Positions 32,270 through 44,466 are shown, counted from the first letter of the stretch. The stretch is 64,000 nucleotides of DNA from Homarus americanus (GCF_018991925.1 NW_024756914.1:8398417-8462416); one strand, 5' to 3'. The notes: generated from the sequence alone by a model not told the origin. Made by a program: numbers and translations.

Positions 32270-33035
32270 TCCCTCCCTATTCCTTACCCTTTTTCCCTTC
32301 CCTCCCTCCCCATTCCTGCACTTTTCCCTCCTCCCATTCATTACCATTTTCCTTTTTCCTCCCTCCCCATTCCTAACCTTTTTCCCTTCCTCCCTCCCCC
32401 ATTCCCACACTTTTTCCCTTCCTCCTCCCCCCATTCCTCACATCTTTCCTTTCCTCCCTCCCTGGTCTCTCACACTTTTTCCTTCCTCCTCCCCCATTCC
32501 TTACACTTTTCCTCTTCCCTCCCCATCTTCACACTTTTCCTTCCTCCTCCCATTCCTTTATACCTTTTCTCCTTCCCTCCCTCCCCATTCCTTACACTTT
32601 TTCCCTTCCTTCCTCCCCATTCCCTTACACTTTTCCTTCCCTCCCTCCCCATTCCTTTACCTTTTTCCTTTCCCTCCCTCCCCCCATTCCTTACATCTCT
32701 TTTCCTCTTCCTCCCCTCCCCATTCCTTACACTTTTTCTTCCCTCCCTCCCCATTCATTACCATTTTCCTTCCCTCCCCTCCCCCATTCATTACCATTTT
32801 CCTTCCTCCTCCCATTCCTTACACTTTTTTCCTTCCTTCCCTCCCCATTCCTTACACCCTTTTTCTCCCTCCCTCCCATTCCTACACTTTTTCCCTTCCT
32901 TCCTCCCCCTCATTCCTTACACTTTTTTCTCCTCCTCCCCCATTCATTACCATTTTCCTTTCCCTCCCTCCCCATTCCTGACTCTTTTTCCCTTCCTTCC
33001 CTCCCCATTCCTTACCCCTTTCCATTCCTTCGCTT
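32270..33035. repeat. ~33 bp pyrimidine minisatellite
   Basis: About 23 copies of CCATTCCTTACACTTTTTCC then CTTCCCTCCCTCC. Confidence 0.95.
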
Positions 33036-33094
33036 CCCATTCCTGTCTGTCGGGCTGTCTGCTGAGTCGAACTTGACGTTGAAGGAGGCGTGGC

Positions 33095-33372
33095 GTGAAG
33101 GTGGTGGCAGTTGTGGTAGGTGAGGTGGTAGGGTGGTGGCATAGTAGTTGGTTAGGTAGCCGGATGATGGCAGCTGTGGTGGCAGTATGGCAACTGTAGT
33201 GATAAGGTGGTAGCTGTGGTGGCTGGGCGGTGGCAGGGTTGTAGGTGTGGTGGTTGGGTGGTGGCAGTGTGGTAGGCGTGATGGTAGGGTGGTGACTTGG
33301 AGGTGGCAGCTGTGGTGATTGGGTGGTGGCAGCTGTGGCGGCATGGTGGTGGTAGCTGTGGTGGCAGGGAGG
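33095..33372. repeat. GGTGGCAGCTGTGGTGG array
   Basis: Imperfect repeat of GGTGGCAGTGTGGTAGG and GGTGGCAGCTGTGGTG words. Confidence 0.85.
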
Positions 33373-33424
33373 TAGAGCCACACAATAGGATGCTGACGTT
33401 GTATCTTATCAGCCAATACAGTCC

Positions 33425-33770
33425 AGCTCCTGCCTCGCCTGGCCAGCCAAAGCCTCCCAGAGCCACCCAGTGCCAGCCAGAGCCACCCAGGGCCACCCAG
33501 AGCCACCCAGGGCCACCCAGAGCCAGCCGAAGCATCCCAGAGCCACACAGAACTACCCAGTGCCAGCCAGAGACATCCAGCGGCACCCAGAGCCTCCTAG
33601 AACTATCCAGAGACTTCTAGAGTACCCTAGGGCAAGCCAAAGCATCCCAGAGCCACCCAGTGCCAACCAAAGCCACCAAGAGCCACCCAGAGACGCCCAG
33701 AGACGCCCAGAGCCAGCCAAAGCCACCCAGAGCCACACACTGATGCCCAGAGCAATCCACACACCACCCA
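33425..33770. repeat. CCAGAGCCACCCAGGGCCA array
   Basis: Roughly 15-16 bp C/A-rich unit, CCCAGAGCCACCCAG with AGCCAAAG variants; about 20 copies. Confidence 0.9.
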
Positions 33771-34206
33771 AGTGTGATTTTTTTTCAGTAGTTTTATTTA
33801 TTCACATCAGTTAACCTAACCTAACCTAATTCTCCTCTCAAATAGCGTTAGGGTGATTAATCTTCACGTGAAATAAGCTTAGGAGGAGATTCTTCAGATG
33901 ATCCTTAATATCAAAGTTCCCTCAATTTATTAAGGGTCAATTTGGCATTTAATACAGGAAAAAAATCTTAGTTTCCCTTCTTAGCTTCCCTTCTTGTTTC
34001 CCTTCTTAGCTTCCTTCTCTCCCATGTTCCCGTTTTCTACAGGGGAGGAGGGGGGACATAAGAGATAAAAGTCAGTTTGTTATTATATCTTGAAGGATTT
34101 ACAGTGTCTTTTCTTGTTTCCGTTTTCTTTAATTTCATCCTCGATGTTTTATGAGTCACGTAAAGTTTTGACACCCCAGTTTATTTCACCTTAAGATTAA
34201 CCACCC
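33771..34206. other. Unique AT-rich spacer with a CCTAA motif
   Basis: Short TAACCTAACCTAACC at about 33811-33826. GTTTCCCTTCTTAGCTTCCC is repeated near 33970-34010. No gene seen. Confidence 0.5.
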
Positions 34207-34248
34207 TAATGCTAACCTAACCTAACCTAACCTAACCTAACCTAACCC
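34207..34248. repeat. (CCTAA)n interstitial telomere-type block
   Basis: Seven perfect or near-perfect AACCT units, the C-rich strand of the arthropod telomere repeat. Confidence 0.92.
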
Positions 34249-34682
34249 TCAGGAATCATAGTGAGTGCCAGGAATCATAGTGAGTGCCAGGAACCATAGC
34301 GAGTGCCAGGAACCATAGTGAGTGCCAGGAACCATAGTGGTGCCAGGAACCATAGTGGTGCCAGAACCATAGTGAGTGTGCCAGGAATCATAGCAGTACC
34401 AGGAACCTGGTGAGTGCCAGGAATCATAGTGAGTGCCAGGAACCATGGCAGAGTACAGGAACCTGTAGTACCAGGAACCATAGTGATGCCAGGAACCTGG
34501 TGAGTGCAGGAACCTGGTAATTACAGAGACCTGGCAGTACCAGGAACCATGGCAGGTGCCAGGAACCATAGTGAGTGCCAGGAACCATAGTGAGTACCAG
34601 GAACCATAGCGAGTGCCAGGAACCATAGTGAGTGCCAGGAACCATAGTAGGGTGCCAGGAACCATAGTAGGGTGCCAGCAGT
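34249..34682. repeat. 19 bp GTGCCAGGAACCATAGTGA minisatellite
   Basis: About 22 copies, starting directly at the (CCTAA)n block; minor variants AATCATAG and AACCTGG. Confidence 0.95.
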
Positions 34683-34877
34683 AACAGTTGGTGGGTGATA
34701 CAGTATAATCAGGAGCGGGGGGCCAGTAAGCTCCTCAAGTCTCCGGCTAGAGTTAAGGTAAGCCATCGTCAAGTCGTTAAAGATGTCTATCCCTCTTGTA
34801 AAACTTTCCTGGAGCCTCGATTGTGTCTCACAGATCCTTGACGCTAAATTTGTTCAGAAAAGTCACTTGTTGTGTAG

Positions 34878-34880
<3 letters not shown>

Positions 34881-34925
<45 letters not shown>
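34881..34925. repeat. (GT)n microsatellite
   Basis: About 22 GT units. Confidence 0.97.
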
Positions 34926-35074
34926 GCAATTAGTATTAACTTCTGCTCAGGCTGGTGTAACGGAGAGAGGGATGGAGGGAGAGAGGAGAGGGAATGAGGT
35001 TTAATTGTCGTTCTAATCAGTTAAAATTAAAGTTAAATCAAGTGTGTGAAGACAGTGTGCGTGACCGAGAGATG

Positions 35075-35345
35075 GTGGCTGGTGTCGGCGGGAGGGAGAA
35101 AGGGGCTGAGGAGGAGGAAGTGAAAGGGAGGAAGGGCGTGAGGGGAGGGAGGAAAGGGGTGAGGGGGAAGGAGGAAGAGGGGGAGGGAGGAAGGACGGGA
35201 TTGAGATTGGAGGAGGAAGGGAATGAGAGGGAAGGAGGAAGGGAGTGAAGGAGAAGGAGGAAGGAAATGAAGGGGTGGAAGGAAGGGAGTGAGGAGGAGG
35301 GAAGAAGAGAGTGAGGGAGAGGAAGGGAAGAGGTGAGGGTTATCA
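35075..35345. repeat. Purine-rich GGGAGGAAGG tract
   Basis: Imperfect GGGAGGAAGGGAGTGAGG-type repeat. Confidence 0.8.
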
Positions 35346-35506
35346 AGGTGAGGAGTGAGGGAGGTGTGGTGAAGTAACTACTGAGTCAGAGGAAGAGAAG
35401 GGGAATCAAACACTGAGGGTAAGAGCCAGGAGTAAGGTCGTCTCCTACAGGTAAACATATTATCTGAGTCACTACTGTAGATCCCCAGAAGAGGCACAGT
35501 TTTAGG

Positions 35507-35665
35507 GCTAGGGGTGGATACTACTAGGGCTAGGGGTGGACACTACTAGGGCTAGGGGTGGACACTACTAGGGCTAGGGGTGGACACTACTAGGGCTAGG
35601 GGTGGACACTACTAGGGCTAGGGGTGGACACTACTAGGGCTAGGGGTGGACACTACTAGGTATAA
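35507..35665. repeat. 22 bp minisatellite
   Basis: About seven almost identical copies of CTACTAGGGCTAGGGGTGGA plus CA, then diverged copies to about 35740. High identity suggests recent expansion. Confidence 0.95.
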
Positions 35666-36029
35666 GAGTGGCATTACTAGAGCCGAGGGTGGCACTACTA
35701 GGGATAGCAATGGCACTACTAGGAATGGGGGTGGCACTCCTAAGATTGTACCATGGATGGGGCAAAGTGACTCTCTGATAAGATGGTTGTCAGTGGTAGA
35801 GGAGGCGAGGGCTGGGGACGAACGGGTGCATATATTAATGACCTGTGATGACCTCGTTACTGTTAGAGCCTCGAGATCAAGGTGTAGTGGAGGAGGGGGA
35901 AGGGAGGGGGTGAGAGGAGGAGGAAAGAGGATAGGAGGGGTGAGGAGAGAGGGGAGGTTTAGGCACGGAGGGAGGAGTCTCCTGAGGATGTAAGTTGCTG
36001 TGCAGTGTAGTGCTCAATAATAAGATGGA

Positions 36030-36240
36030 TGGTGTTGAGGGTGTAGGTGTGAGGGGGGGCGGGTGAGGGTGTAGGTGTGAGAGGGGGCGGGTGTAGGTGT
36101 GAGAGGGTGAGGGTGAGGCAGGGACTACTTACAGCAGATTTAGGGAGGGAGATTGTGTTGTGAGTTATGTGTTGTATTGAGCACCACACTGAGCATCACA
36201 CACTGAGCATCACACACTGAGCATCACACACTGAGCGGTG
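36030..36240. repeat. GGTGTAGGTGTGAG and CACTGAGCATCACA short arrays
   Basis: Two small tandem blocks: GTGTAGGTGTGAGGGGG words at 36030-36118, and about four ACTGAGCATCACAC units at 36186-36237. Confidence 0.85.
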
Positions 36241-36284
36241 TGTAGTGAACCCAAGAACCCGCCCTTGGTGTGTACTGTGGCGGT

Positions 36285-37215
36285 GTGAGAGGTGGTGGTG
36301 GTAGAGAGAATGTGGTGGTGGTAGAGAGAATGTGGTGGTGGTAGAGAGAATGTGGTGGTGGTAGAGAGAATGTGGTGGTGGTGGGAGAGAATGTGGTGGT
36401 GGTAGAGAGAATGTGGTGGTAGAGAATGGTGGTGGGTAGAGGAGAATGTGATGGTGGTAGAGAAAATGTGGTGGTGGTAGAGAGAATGTGGTGGTAGAGA
36501 GAATGTGGTGGTGGTAGAGAGAATGTGGTGGTGGTAGAGAATGGTGGTGGTTGAGAGAATGTGGCGGTGGTAGAGAGAATGTGGTGGTAGAGAGAATGGC
36601 GGTGGTAGAGAGAATGGCGGTGGTAGAGAGAATGTGATGGTGGTAGATAGAATGTGGTGGTGGTAGAGAGAATGTGGCGGTGGTAGAGAGAATGTCGTGT
36701 GTGGTAGAGAGAATGTCGTGGTGGTAGAGAGAATGTGGCGGTGGTTGAGAGAATGCGGCGTGGTAGAGAGAATGTGGCGGTGGTAGAGAGAATGTGGTGG
36801 TGGTAGAGAGAATGTGGCGGTGGTAGAGAGAATGGCGGTGGTAGAGAAAATGTGGGTGTAGGAATGTGGTGAGAGAATGTGGGGGTGGTAGAGAGAATGT
36901 GGCGGTGGTAGAGAGAATGTGGCGGTGGTAGAGAATGTGGTGGTGGTAGAGAGAATGTGGTGGTGGTAGAGAGGATGTGGCGGTGGTAGAGAGAATGTGT
37001 AGGTGGTGGAGAGAATGTGGTGGTAATAAGGAGAATGTGGTGGTGGTAGAGAGAATGTGGTGATGGTGGTAGATTCAATGTGGTGGTGTGTGGAGAGAAT
37101 GTGGTGGTGGTAGAGGAGAATGTGGTGGTGGTAGAGAGAATGTGGCGGTAGTAGAGAGAATGTGGTGATGGTGTAGATACAGTGGTGGTGGTGGAGAGAG
37201 AATGTGGTGGTGGTG
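36285..37215. repeat. 20 bp GAGAGAATGTGGTGGTGGTA minisatellite
   Basis: About 45 copies with TGGCGG variants interspersed. The open minus-strand frames (LPPPHSLYHHHILST repeats) are compositional. Confidence 0.95.
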
Positions 37216-37339
37216 GAATGGTAGATACTAGTGGTAACGTCATGTGCATCGTCGTCGACCTCTTCAGGATAATGCAGTACTTGTGTTTGTTGGCTATTTC
37301 TTGTGGTAGCATGTTGACTATGGGGTGTGGTTGTGGTCA

Positions 37340-40300
37340 GGATGTGGCTCAAATGTTAGTGGTCGGGGTGTGGCTTATTGTCAGTGGTCAGGATGTGGTT
37401 CAGGTGGCAGTGATCAGGTTGTTGTTCAGGTGTTGTTCAGTAGTCAGGTTGTTGCTAAGGTGTTAGTGATCACTAGCTCAGTTGTCAGTAATCAGGATGT
37501 GGCTCGGTGTGGCTTACTATCAGTGGTCAGGGTGTGTCTTACTGTCAGTGGTCAGGGTGTGCTTACTGTCAGTGGTCAGGGTGGCTTACTGTCAGTGGTC
37601 AGTGTGGCTTACTGTCAGTGGTCAGGGTGTGTCTTACTGTCAGTGGTCAGTGTGGCTTACTGTCAGTGGTCAGGGTGTGTCTTACTGTCAGTGGTCAGGG
37701 TGTGTCTACTGTCGCGGTCAGGGTGTACTGTCAGGGGGGGGTGTCTTACTGTCAGTGGTCAGGGTGGTTCACTGTCAGTGGTCAGGGTGTGTCTTACTGT
37801 CAGTGGTCAGGGTGTTCATCGTCAGTGGTCAGGGTGTGTCTTACTGTCAGTGGTCAGGGTGTGTTCACGGGGTCAGTGTATGGTCAGGTGTCTGCTGTCA
37901 GTGGTCAGGGGTGTGTCTTACTGTCAGTGGTCAGGTGTGTCTTACTGTCAGTGGTCAGGGTGTGTCTTACTGTCAGTGGTCAGGGTGTGTCTTACTGTCA
38001 GTGGTCAGGGGTGTGTCTTACTGTCAGTGGTCAGGGTGTGTCTTACTGTCAGTGGTCAGGGTGTGTCTTACTGTCAGTGGTCAGGTGTGTCTTACTGTCA
38101 GTGGTCAGGGTGTGTCTTACTGTCAGTGGTCAGGGTGTGTCTTACTGTCAGTGGTCAGGGTGTGTCTTACTGTCAGTGGTCAGGTGTCTCATCGTCAGTG
38201 GTCAGGGTGTGTCTTACTGTCAGTGGTCAGGGTGTGTCTTACTGTCAGTGGTCAGGGTGGTCTTACTGTCAGTGGTCAGGGTGTGTTTACTGTCAGTGGT
38301 CAGGTGTGTCTTACTGTCAGTGGTCAGGGTGTGTCTTACTGTCAGTGGTCAGGTGTGTCTTACTGTCAGTGGTCAGGGTGTGTCTTACTGTCAGTGGTCA
38401 GGGTGTGTCTTACTGTCAGTGGTCAGGGTGTGTCTTACTGTCAGTGGTCAGGGTGTGTCTTACTGTCAGTGGTCAGGTGTGTCTTACTGTCAGTGGTCGG
38501 GTGTGTCTTACTGTCAGTGGTCGGGTGTGTCTTACTGTCAGTGGTCAGGGTGTGTCTTACTGTCGTGGTCAGGGGGTGTGTCTTGCCAGTGGTCAGGTGT
38601 GTCTTACTGTCAGTGGTCAGGGGTGTCTTCTGTCAGTGGTCAGGGTGTGTCTTACTGTCAGTGGTCAGGGTGTGTCTTACTGTCAGTGGTCAGGCGTGTC
38701 TTACTGTCAGTGGTCAGGGCGTGTCTTACTGTCAGTGGTCAGGGTGTGTCTTACTGTCAGTGGTCAGGGCGTGTCTTACTGTCAGGGCGTGGTCAGTGGT
38801 CAGGGTGTACTGTCAGTGGTCAGGGTGTGTCTTACTGTCAGTGGTCAGGGTGTGTCTTACTGTCAGTGGTCAGGGGTGTCTTTACTGTCAGTGGTCAGGG
38901 TGTGTTCATCGTCAGTGGTCAGGTGTGTCTTACTGTCAGTGGTCAGGGGTGTGTCTTACTGTCAGTGGTCGTGTGTCTTACTGCTGTGGTCAGGTGTGTC
39001 TTACTGTCAGTGGTCAGGGCGTGTTCATCGTCAGTGGTCAGGGCGTGTCTTACTGTCAGTGGTCAGGCGTGTCTTACTGTCGTGTCAGGGGTGTCTTACG
39101 TCAGTGGTCAGGGCTGTCTTACTGTCAGTGGTCAGGGTGCGTCCATTGTCGTGGTCAGGTGTGTCTACTGTCAGTGGTCAGGGGTGTGTCTTACTGTCAG
39201 TGGTCAGGGTGTGTGTCTTACTGTCAGTGGTCAGGGTGTGTCTTACTGTCAGTGGTCAGGGGTGTGTCTTACTGTCAGTGGTCAGGTGTGTCTTACTGTC
39301 AGTGGTCGGGTGTGTCTTACTGTCAGTGGTCGTGTCTGTCGTGGTCAGGTGTGTCTTACTGTCAGTGGTCAGGTGTGTCTTACTGTCAGGTTGGGGGTGT
39401 GTCTTACTGTCAGTGGTCAGGGTGTGTCTTACTGTCGTGGTCGGTGTGTCTTACTGTCAGTGGTCAGGTGTTCTACCGTCAGTGGTCGGTGTTCACTGTC
39501 AGTGGTCAGGGTGTGTCTTACTGTCAGTGGTCAGGGTGTGTCTTACTGTCAGTGGTCAGGGTGTGTTTACTGTCAGTGGTCAGGTGTGTGTCTTACTGTC
39601 AGTGGTCAGGGTGTGTCTTACTGTCAGTGGTCAGGTGTGTCTTACTGTCAGTGGTCAGGGTGTGTCTTACTGTCAGTGGTCGGGTGTCTTACTGTCGTGG
39701 TCAGGGTGTGTCTTACTGTCGTGGTCAGGGTGTGTCTTACTGTCAGTGGTCAGGGTGTGTCTTCATCGTCAGTGGTCAGGGTGTGTCTTACTGTCAGTGG
39801 TCAGGGTGTGTCTTACTGTCGGGTCAGGTGTGTTTACTGTCAGTGGTCAGGGTGTCTACTGTCAGTGGTCAGGGTGTGTCTTACTGTCAGTGGTCAGGGT
39901 GTGTCTTACTGTCAGTGGTCGGGTGTGTCTTACTGTCAGTGGTCAGGGGTGGTCTGTATGTCGGGTAGTGTCTTACTGTCAGTGGTCAGGGTGTGTCTTA
40001 CTGTCAGTGGTCAGGTGTGTCTTACTGTCAGTGGTCAGGTGTGTCTTACTGTCAGTGGTCAGGGTGTCTTACTGTCAGTGGTCGTGTGTCTTACTGTCGT
40101 GGTCAGGGGGTGTTTTCTGTCAGTGGTCAGGGGTGTGTCTTACTGTCAGTGGTCAGTGTCTTACTGTCGCGGTCAGGGTGTGTCTTACTGTCAGTGGTCA
40201 GGGTGTGTCTACTGTCAGTGGTCAGGTGTGTCTTACTGTCAGTGGTCAGGGTGTGTCTTACTGTCAGTGGTCAGGGTGTCTTACCGTCAGTGGTCGGGTG

Positions 40301-40815
40301 TGTCTTACTGTCAGTGGTCAGGGTGTGTCTTACTGTCAGTGTGGTGCGCTCACGTCAGTGTCAGCGTTTTACTGTCAGTGGTCAGGTGTCTTACTGTCAG
40401 TGGTCAGGGCGTGTCTTACTGTCGGTGGTCAGGGCGTGCTCTTTACCGTCAGGGCGTGTCTTACTGTCAGTGGTCAGGGCGTGTCTTACCGTCAGTGGTC
40501 AGGGTGGCCTTACTCAGTGGTCAGGGGTGTGCCATCGTCGTGGTCAGGGTGTGTCTTACCGTCAGTGGTCAGGGTGTCCTTACTGTCAGTGGTCGGGTGT
40601 GTCTTACTGTCAGGTCAGGGTGTGTCTTATGCTTCGGTCAGGGTGTGTCTTACTGTCAGTGGTCAGGTGTGTCTTACTGTCAGTGGTCAGGTGTCTTACT
40701 GTCAGTGGTCAGGGGGTGTCTGCTGTCAGTGGTCAGGGGTGTCTTGCTGTCAGTGGTCAGGGTGTGTCTTGCTGTCAGTGGTCAGGGTGTGTCTTACTGT
40801 CAGTGGTCAGTGGTC
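37340..40815. repeat. 25 bp minisatellite, 3.5 kb (largest in window)
   Basis: About 140 copies of GTGTGTCTTACTGTCAGTGG then TCAGG. A 25 bp unit shifts frame by one each copy and none of the three phases has a stop, so all three + frames stay open, giving open stretches above 800 codons with the same 25-residue cycle. There is no domain, no codon bias and no orthologue-like sequence; it is not annotated as a gene. Diverged copies lie at both edges and homogeneous copies in the middle. Confidence 0.96.
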
Positions 40816-40990
40816 TAAATGGATGACTCGATGAGGGACCTGTTTTGTTTACATTGTTTTAGATATTAAAGACAACTATGAACCTAAATTAATTCCTCGT
40901 TGACTGAAGTAAATATAGTTTGGTAAGATCAATTTATTTTTTTAGTTTTTGAAAGAAATGTATCAAAAATATTATTAAGATTCCATGGTT
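40816..40990. other. AT-rich unique spacer
   Basis: No feature seen. Confidence 0.5.
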
Positions 40991-40999
40991 ATACAGTAA

Positions 41000-41125
41000 A
41001 TGGGGAAGAAGGAGGTGGTGGTGGGGGAGTAGGGAGGGAGGAGGTGGTGGTGGGGAGTGAGGGAGGAAGGAGGTGGTGGTGGGGAGTGAGGGAGGAGGGA
41101 CGAGGTGGTGGTGGTGGGGTAGGGG
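41000..41125. repeat. GGAGGTGGTGGTGGGGAGTGA array
   Basis: Three copies of a roughly 40 bp G-rich unit, a small relative of the array starting at 41330. Confidence 0.85.
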
Positions 41126-41329
41126 AAGGAGATGGAATTGATACTAATATTAAACAGTTTATTTGCACACAACACAGATACAGGTGGGTAATAATAATAT
41201 TAACATGGCTGAGCCAGTTGAGAACCTGAGCTCTCTTTGAGGCACCTGATATATACTATACATTTATCTCAAGGAAGTATTATGTAACATTTAGTATCAT
41301 CTGGAATAGTACAATAGCATGGTGGTAAA

Positions 41330-42540
41330 AGTACATGGGGAGGAGGGGGGAATGAATGAGAAAGGAGGTGGTGGTGGGGTGTGATGGAGAGAGGTGTTGG
41401 TGGTGAGGTGAATGAAGAGGAGGTGGCGGTGGTGGTGGGGATTGAGGGAGAGAGGTGGTGGTGGGGGAGGGAGGGAGGAGGTCGTGGTGGGGAGGGGAGG
41501 GAGGGAGGTCGTGGTGGGGGATGAGGGAGGGAGGTTATGGTGGGGAGGGAGGGAGGGAGGTTGTGGTGGTGGGGAGGTAGGGAGGTTGTGGTGGTGGGGA
41601 GGGAGGGAGGTCGTGGTGGGGAGTGAGGGAGGGAGGTTATGGTGGGGGGAGGGAGAGGGGAGGAGGGAGGTGGTGGTGGGGGTGAGTGGGGAGGTGGTGG
41701 TGGTGGGGAGGGAGGGAGGGAGGAGGTTATGGTGGGGTGGGAGGAGGGAGGTTGTGTGGTGGGTGGGGAGGAGGTTGTGGTGGTGGGGAGGGAGGAGGGA
41801 GGCAGGGTCGTGGTGGGGAGTGAGGGAGGGAGGTTGATGGTGGGGAGGGGAGGGAGGGAGGGAGGGAGGTGGGTGGGGGAGTGGGGAGGTGGTGGTGGTG
41901 GGGGGAGGAGGGGGAAGGAGGTCGTGGTGGGGGTGGGGAGGAGGTTATGGTGGGGGAGGGAGGAGGGAGGTTGTGGTGGTGGGGAGGGAGGGAGGTTGTG
42001 GTGGTGGGGAGGGAGGAGGGAGGTCGTGGTGGGGGGAGTGAGGAGGAGGTTATGGTGGGGAGGGAGGGAGGGAGGGAGGTGGTGGTGGGGAGTGAGGAGG
42101 TTGTGGTGGTGGTGGGGGGTGTAGGGTTGTGGTGGTGGTGGGGGTGAGGGGAGGTGGTGGGGAGGGAGGTTGTGGTGGTGGGGGAGGAGGGAGGTTGTGG
42201 TGGTGGGGGGGGAGGGAGGGGGAGGTCGTGGTGGGGAGTGAGGGAGGGATGTTGTGGTGGTGGGGAGGAGGAGGGGAGGTCGTGGTGGGGGAGTGAGGGG
42301 AGGTGGTGGTGGTGGGGGAGTGAGGGAGGTTGTGGTGGTGGTGGGGGTGGGGGAGGTTGTGGTGGGGGTGGGGGGAGAGGTGTTGTGGTGGTGAGGGGTG
42401 AATGAAGAGGAGGTGGCGGTGGTGGTGGGGATTGAGGGAGGGTGTGGTAGTGGGGAGGGATGGAGAGAGGCGGTGGTGGTGGGGATTGAGGAGAGAGGTG
42501 GTGGTAGTGGGAGGGAGGGGGGAGAGGAGGGAGGAGGACA
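41330..42540. repeat. GGTGGTGGGGAGGGAGGGAGG minisatellite
   Basis: 1.2 kb G-rich array. A longer block with AATGAAGAGGAGGTGGCGGT and GGATTGAGGGAG occurs at 41408-41450 and again at 42390-42440, so the array contains a higher-order duplication of about 1 kb. Confidence 0.93.
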
Positions 42541-42564
42541 CGCTAAATTCTTCTAATGATGGTG

Positions 42565-43378
42565 TCTGCACTTATCCTCTTCCCTCACCTCCTCACCCCT
42601 CCTCACCCCTTCCCTCATCCCTTTCCCTCCTCCTCCCCTCACCTCCTCGCCTCACCCCTCCTTCACCTCCTCCCTCACCCCTTCCCTCATCCTTCCCCTC
42701 ACCTCCTCGCCTCACCCCTCCTTCCCTCTCCCCTCACCCCTTCCTCATCCCTTCCCCTCACCTCCTCGCCTCACCCCTTCCCCTCTCCCTCCCACCTCCT
42801 CTCCCTCACCCCTTCCCCTCCCCTCCTCCCTCACCCCTTCCTCTCCTCCTTCCCTCCTTTTTCACCTCCAGGTTCCTCACCTGTCCCCTGGTCTTTCCTC
42901 CCTTCCTCCTCCTCCTCTTATTCCCTTTCTTCTTCTCCTCCTACTCCTCCTCTTCTTACTCCTCCTCTTCTTCCTCCTCTCTTCTTACTCCTCTTCTTCT
43001 TACTCCTCCTCTTCTTACTCCTTCTCTTCCTCCTCCTCCTTCCCTCCTCCTCCTCATCCTCCTCCTCTTCTTCTCCTTCTCTTCCTCCTCCTCCTCTTCC
43101 TCCTCCTCCTCATCCTCCTCCTCTTCTTCTCCTTCTCCTCCTCCTCTTCCTCCTCCTCCTCCTGGGTGGTAGGTCCTGCAAAGCCCATAAACACAGTGAA
43201 AAATCCCCGCTATCTGTGCCGGCGGCGACCTCTACTACTGCCTCCTCTCCTCCCCTCCTCCTCCTCCTCTTCTTACTCCCTCCTCCTCTTCTTCCTCTCC
43301 TCCTCCTCCTCCTCCTCCTCCTCCTCCCCTCCCTCCCCTCCTCCTCCCTCCTCCTCCTCCTCCTCCTTCTCCTTCTGT
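42565..43378. repeat. CTCCTC/CCCCTCACC pyrimidine tract
   Basis: CCCTCACCTCCTCGCCTCAC units to about 42870, then CTCCTCCTCTTCTTACTCC, interrupted by a short unique stretch at 43165-43240, then CTCCTC again. Confidence 0.93.
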
Positions 43379-43399
43379 GTATGTGTGTGTGCAGATATC

Positions 43400-43850
43400 T
43401 GAGTGTGTGGTGTGGTTGTAGGAGTTGTGGTGGTAGTGTTGTTGGAGGTTGTGGTGGTAGTTGTGACAGTTGTTGTTGTGGTAGTGTTGGTGAAAGGTTG
43501 TTGTGGTGGTGTTGGTGGTTGTGGTGATGTTGGTGTTGGTGGTTGTGGTGGTGTTGGTGATAGTGGTTGTGGTGGTGTTGGTGGTTGTGGTGGTGTTGGT
43601 GGTTGTGGTGGTGTTGGTGATAGTGGTTGTGGTGGTGTTGGTGATAGTGGTTGTGGTGGTTGTCATGATCGTGGTGTGTTGATGATGGTTAAAGGGAGTG
43701 GTTGTGACGGTGGTGGTGGTGGTATTAGTTGTAATAGTGGTAATGGTGGTAGTGATGGTAATAGTAGTTCAGGGTGGTGATGGTAATAGTAGTAGTGGTT
43801 GGTAATGGTGGTAGTAGTGGTTGGTAATGGTGGTAACAGAGGAGGTATGT
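43400..43850. repeat. GGTTGTGGTGGTGTTGGTG minisatellite
   Basis: Trinucleotide-based G/T array, units of 18-27 bp. Confidence 0.93.
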
Positions 43851-43877
43851 CTGTCACGTGTCATTATAGCTCTTAAT

Positions 43878-44139
43878 TACACACACACACACACACACCT
43901 TTCATAGACTAGTTTGTTTACATTATTCTATGGCTTATATACAGTATATATATATATATATTTTAATTAACACATAATTTACAACGGTGGGCTTTGCTAT
44001 GTCACACACACGACCTCTCACACCAGCCACGTATGTAATGTATGTATGTATGTATGTATGTATGTATGTATGTACAGTATGTATGTATGTATGTATGTAT
44101 GTATGTATGTATGTATGTGTCTCCTGCTCCTTCACCCAC

Positions 44140-44187
<48 letters not shown>
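43878..44187. repeat. Cluster of simple repeats (AC)n, (TA)n, (TATG)n, (CT)n
   Basis: (AC)n at 43878-43898, (TA)n at 43947-43960, (TATG)n at 44036-44118 and (CT)n at 44143-44187, separated by short unique sequence. Confidence 0.95.
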
Positions 44188-44189
<2 letters not shown>

Positions 44190-44444
44190 TTGTCTTTATT
44201 TACCTTTCCTTTCTTTGCTTTCCTGCCACTTCCCCGTCCCATTCTCTTCTGTCCCTTCCCATCCCATCCCATCCCATTACAGCAACTACATAACACTAAG
44301 TTTCCCTCGTTCATATGTTGTTACTCTCTAATTAAAAAAATAAAATGAAATAATCTGACTCCCGACTGTACCCGTTGTAATCAAGTCACATAACGTCTCT
44401 TTGTGTTGGCTGTCAGTTAATATTTCTTTGTCTTATATAGTGTG

Positions 44445-44465
44445 TTAGGTTAGGTTAGGTTAGAT
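44445..44465. repeat. TTAGG-type 21-mer, left flank of copy E
   Basis: Three TTAGG units followed by TTAGAT; identical to 46171-46191. Confidence 0.9.
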
Positions 44466-44466
44466 T

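Noticed and set aside
36210..37352. 380-codon histidine/serine-rich minus-strand frames
   Set aside because: Reverse reading of the 20 bp minisatellite.
37325..40834. Open stretch of 1169 codons and overlapping long frames
   Set aside because: All three + frames are open because the 25 bp unit has no stop in any phase. The translation is a monotonous 25-residue cycle without domain or start context.
42556..43527. 323-codon serine/proline/leucine frame
   Set aside because: CTCCTC tract; compositional only.
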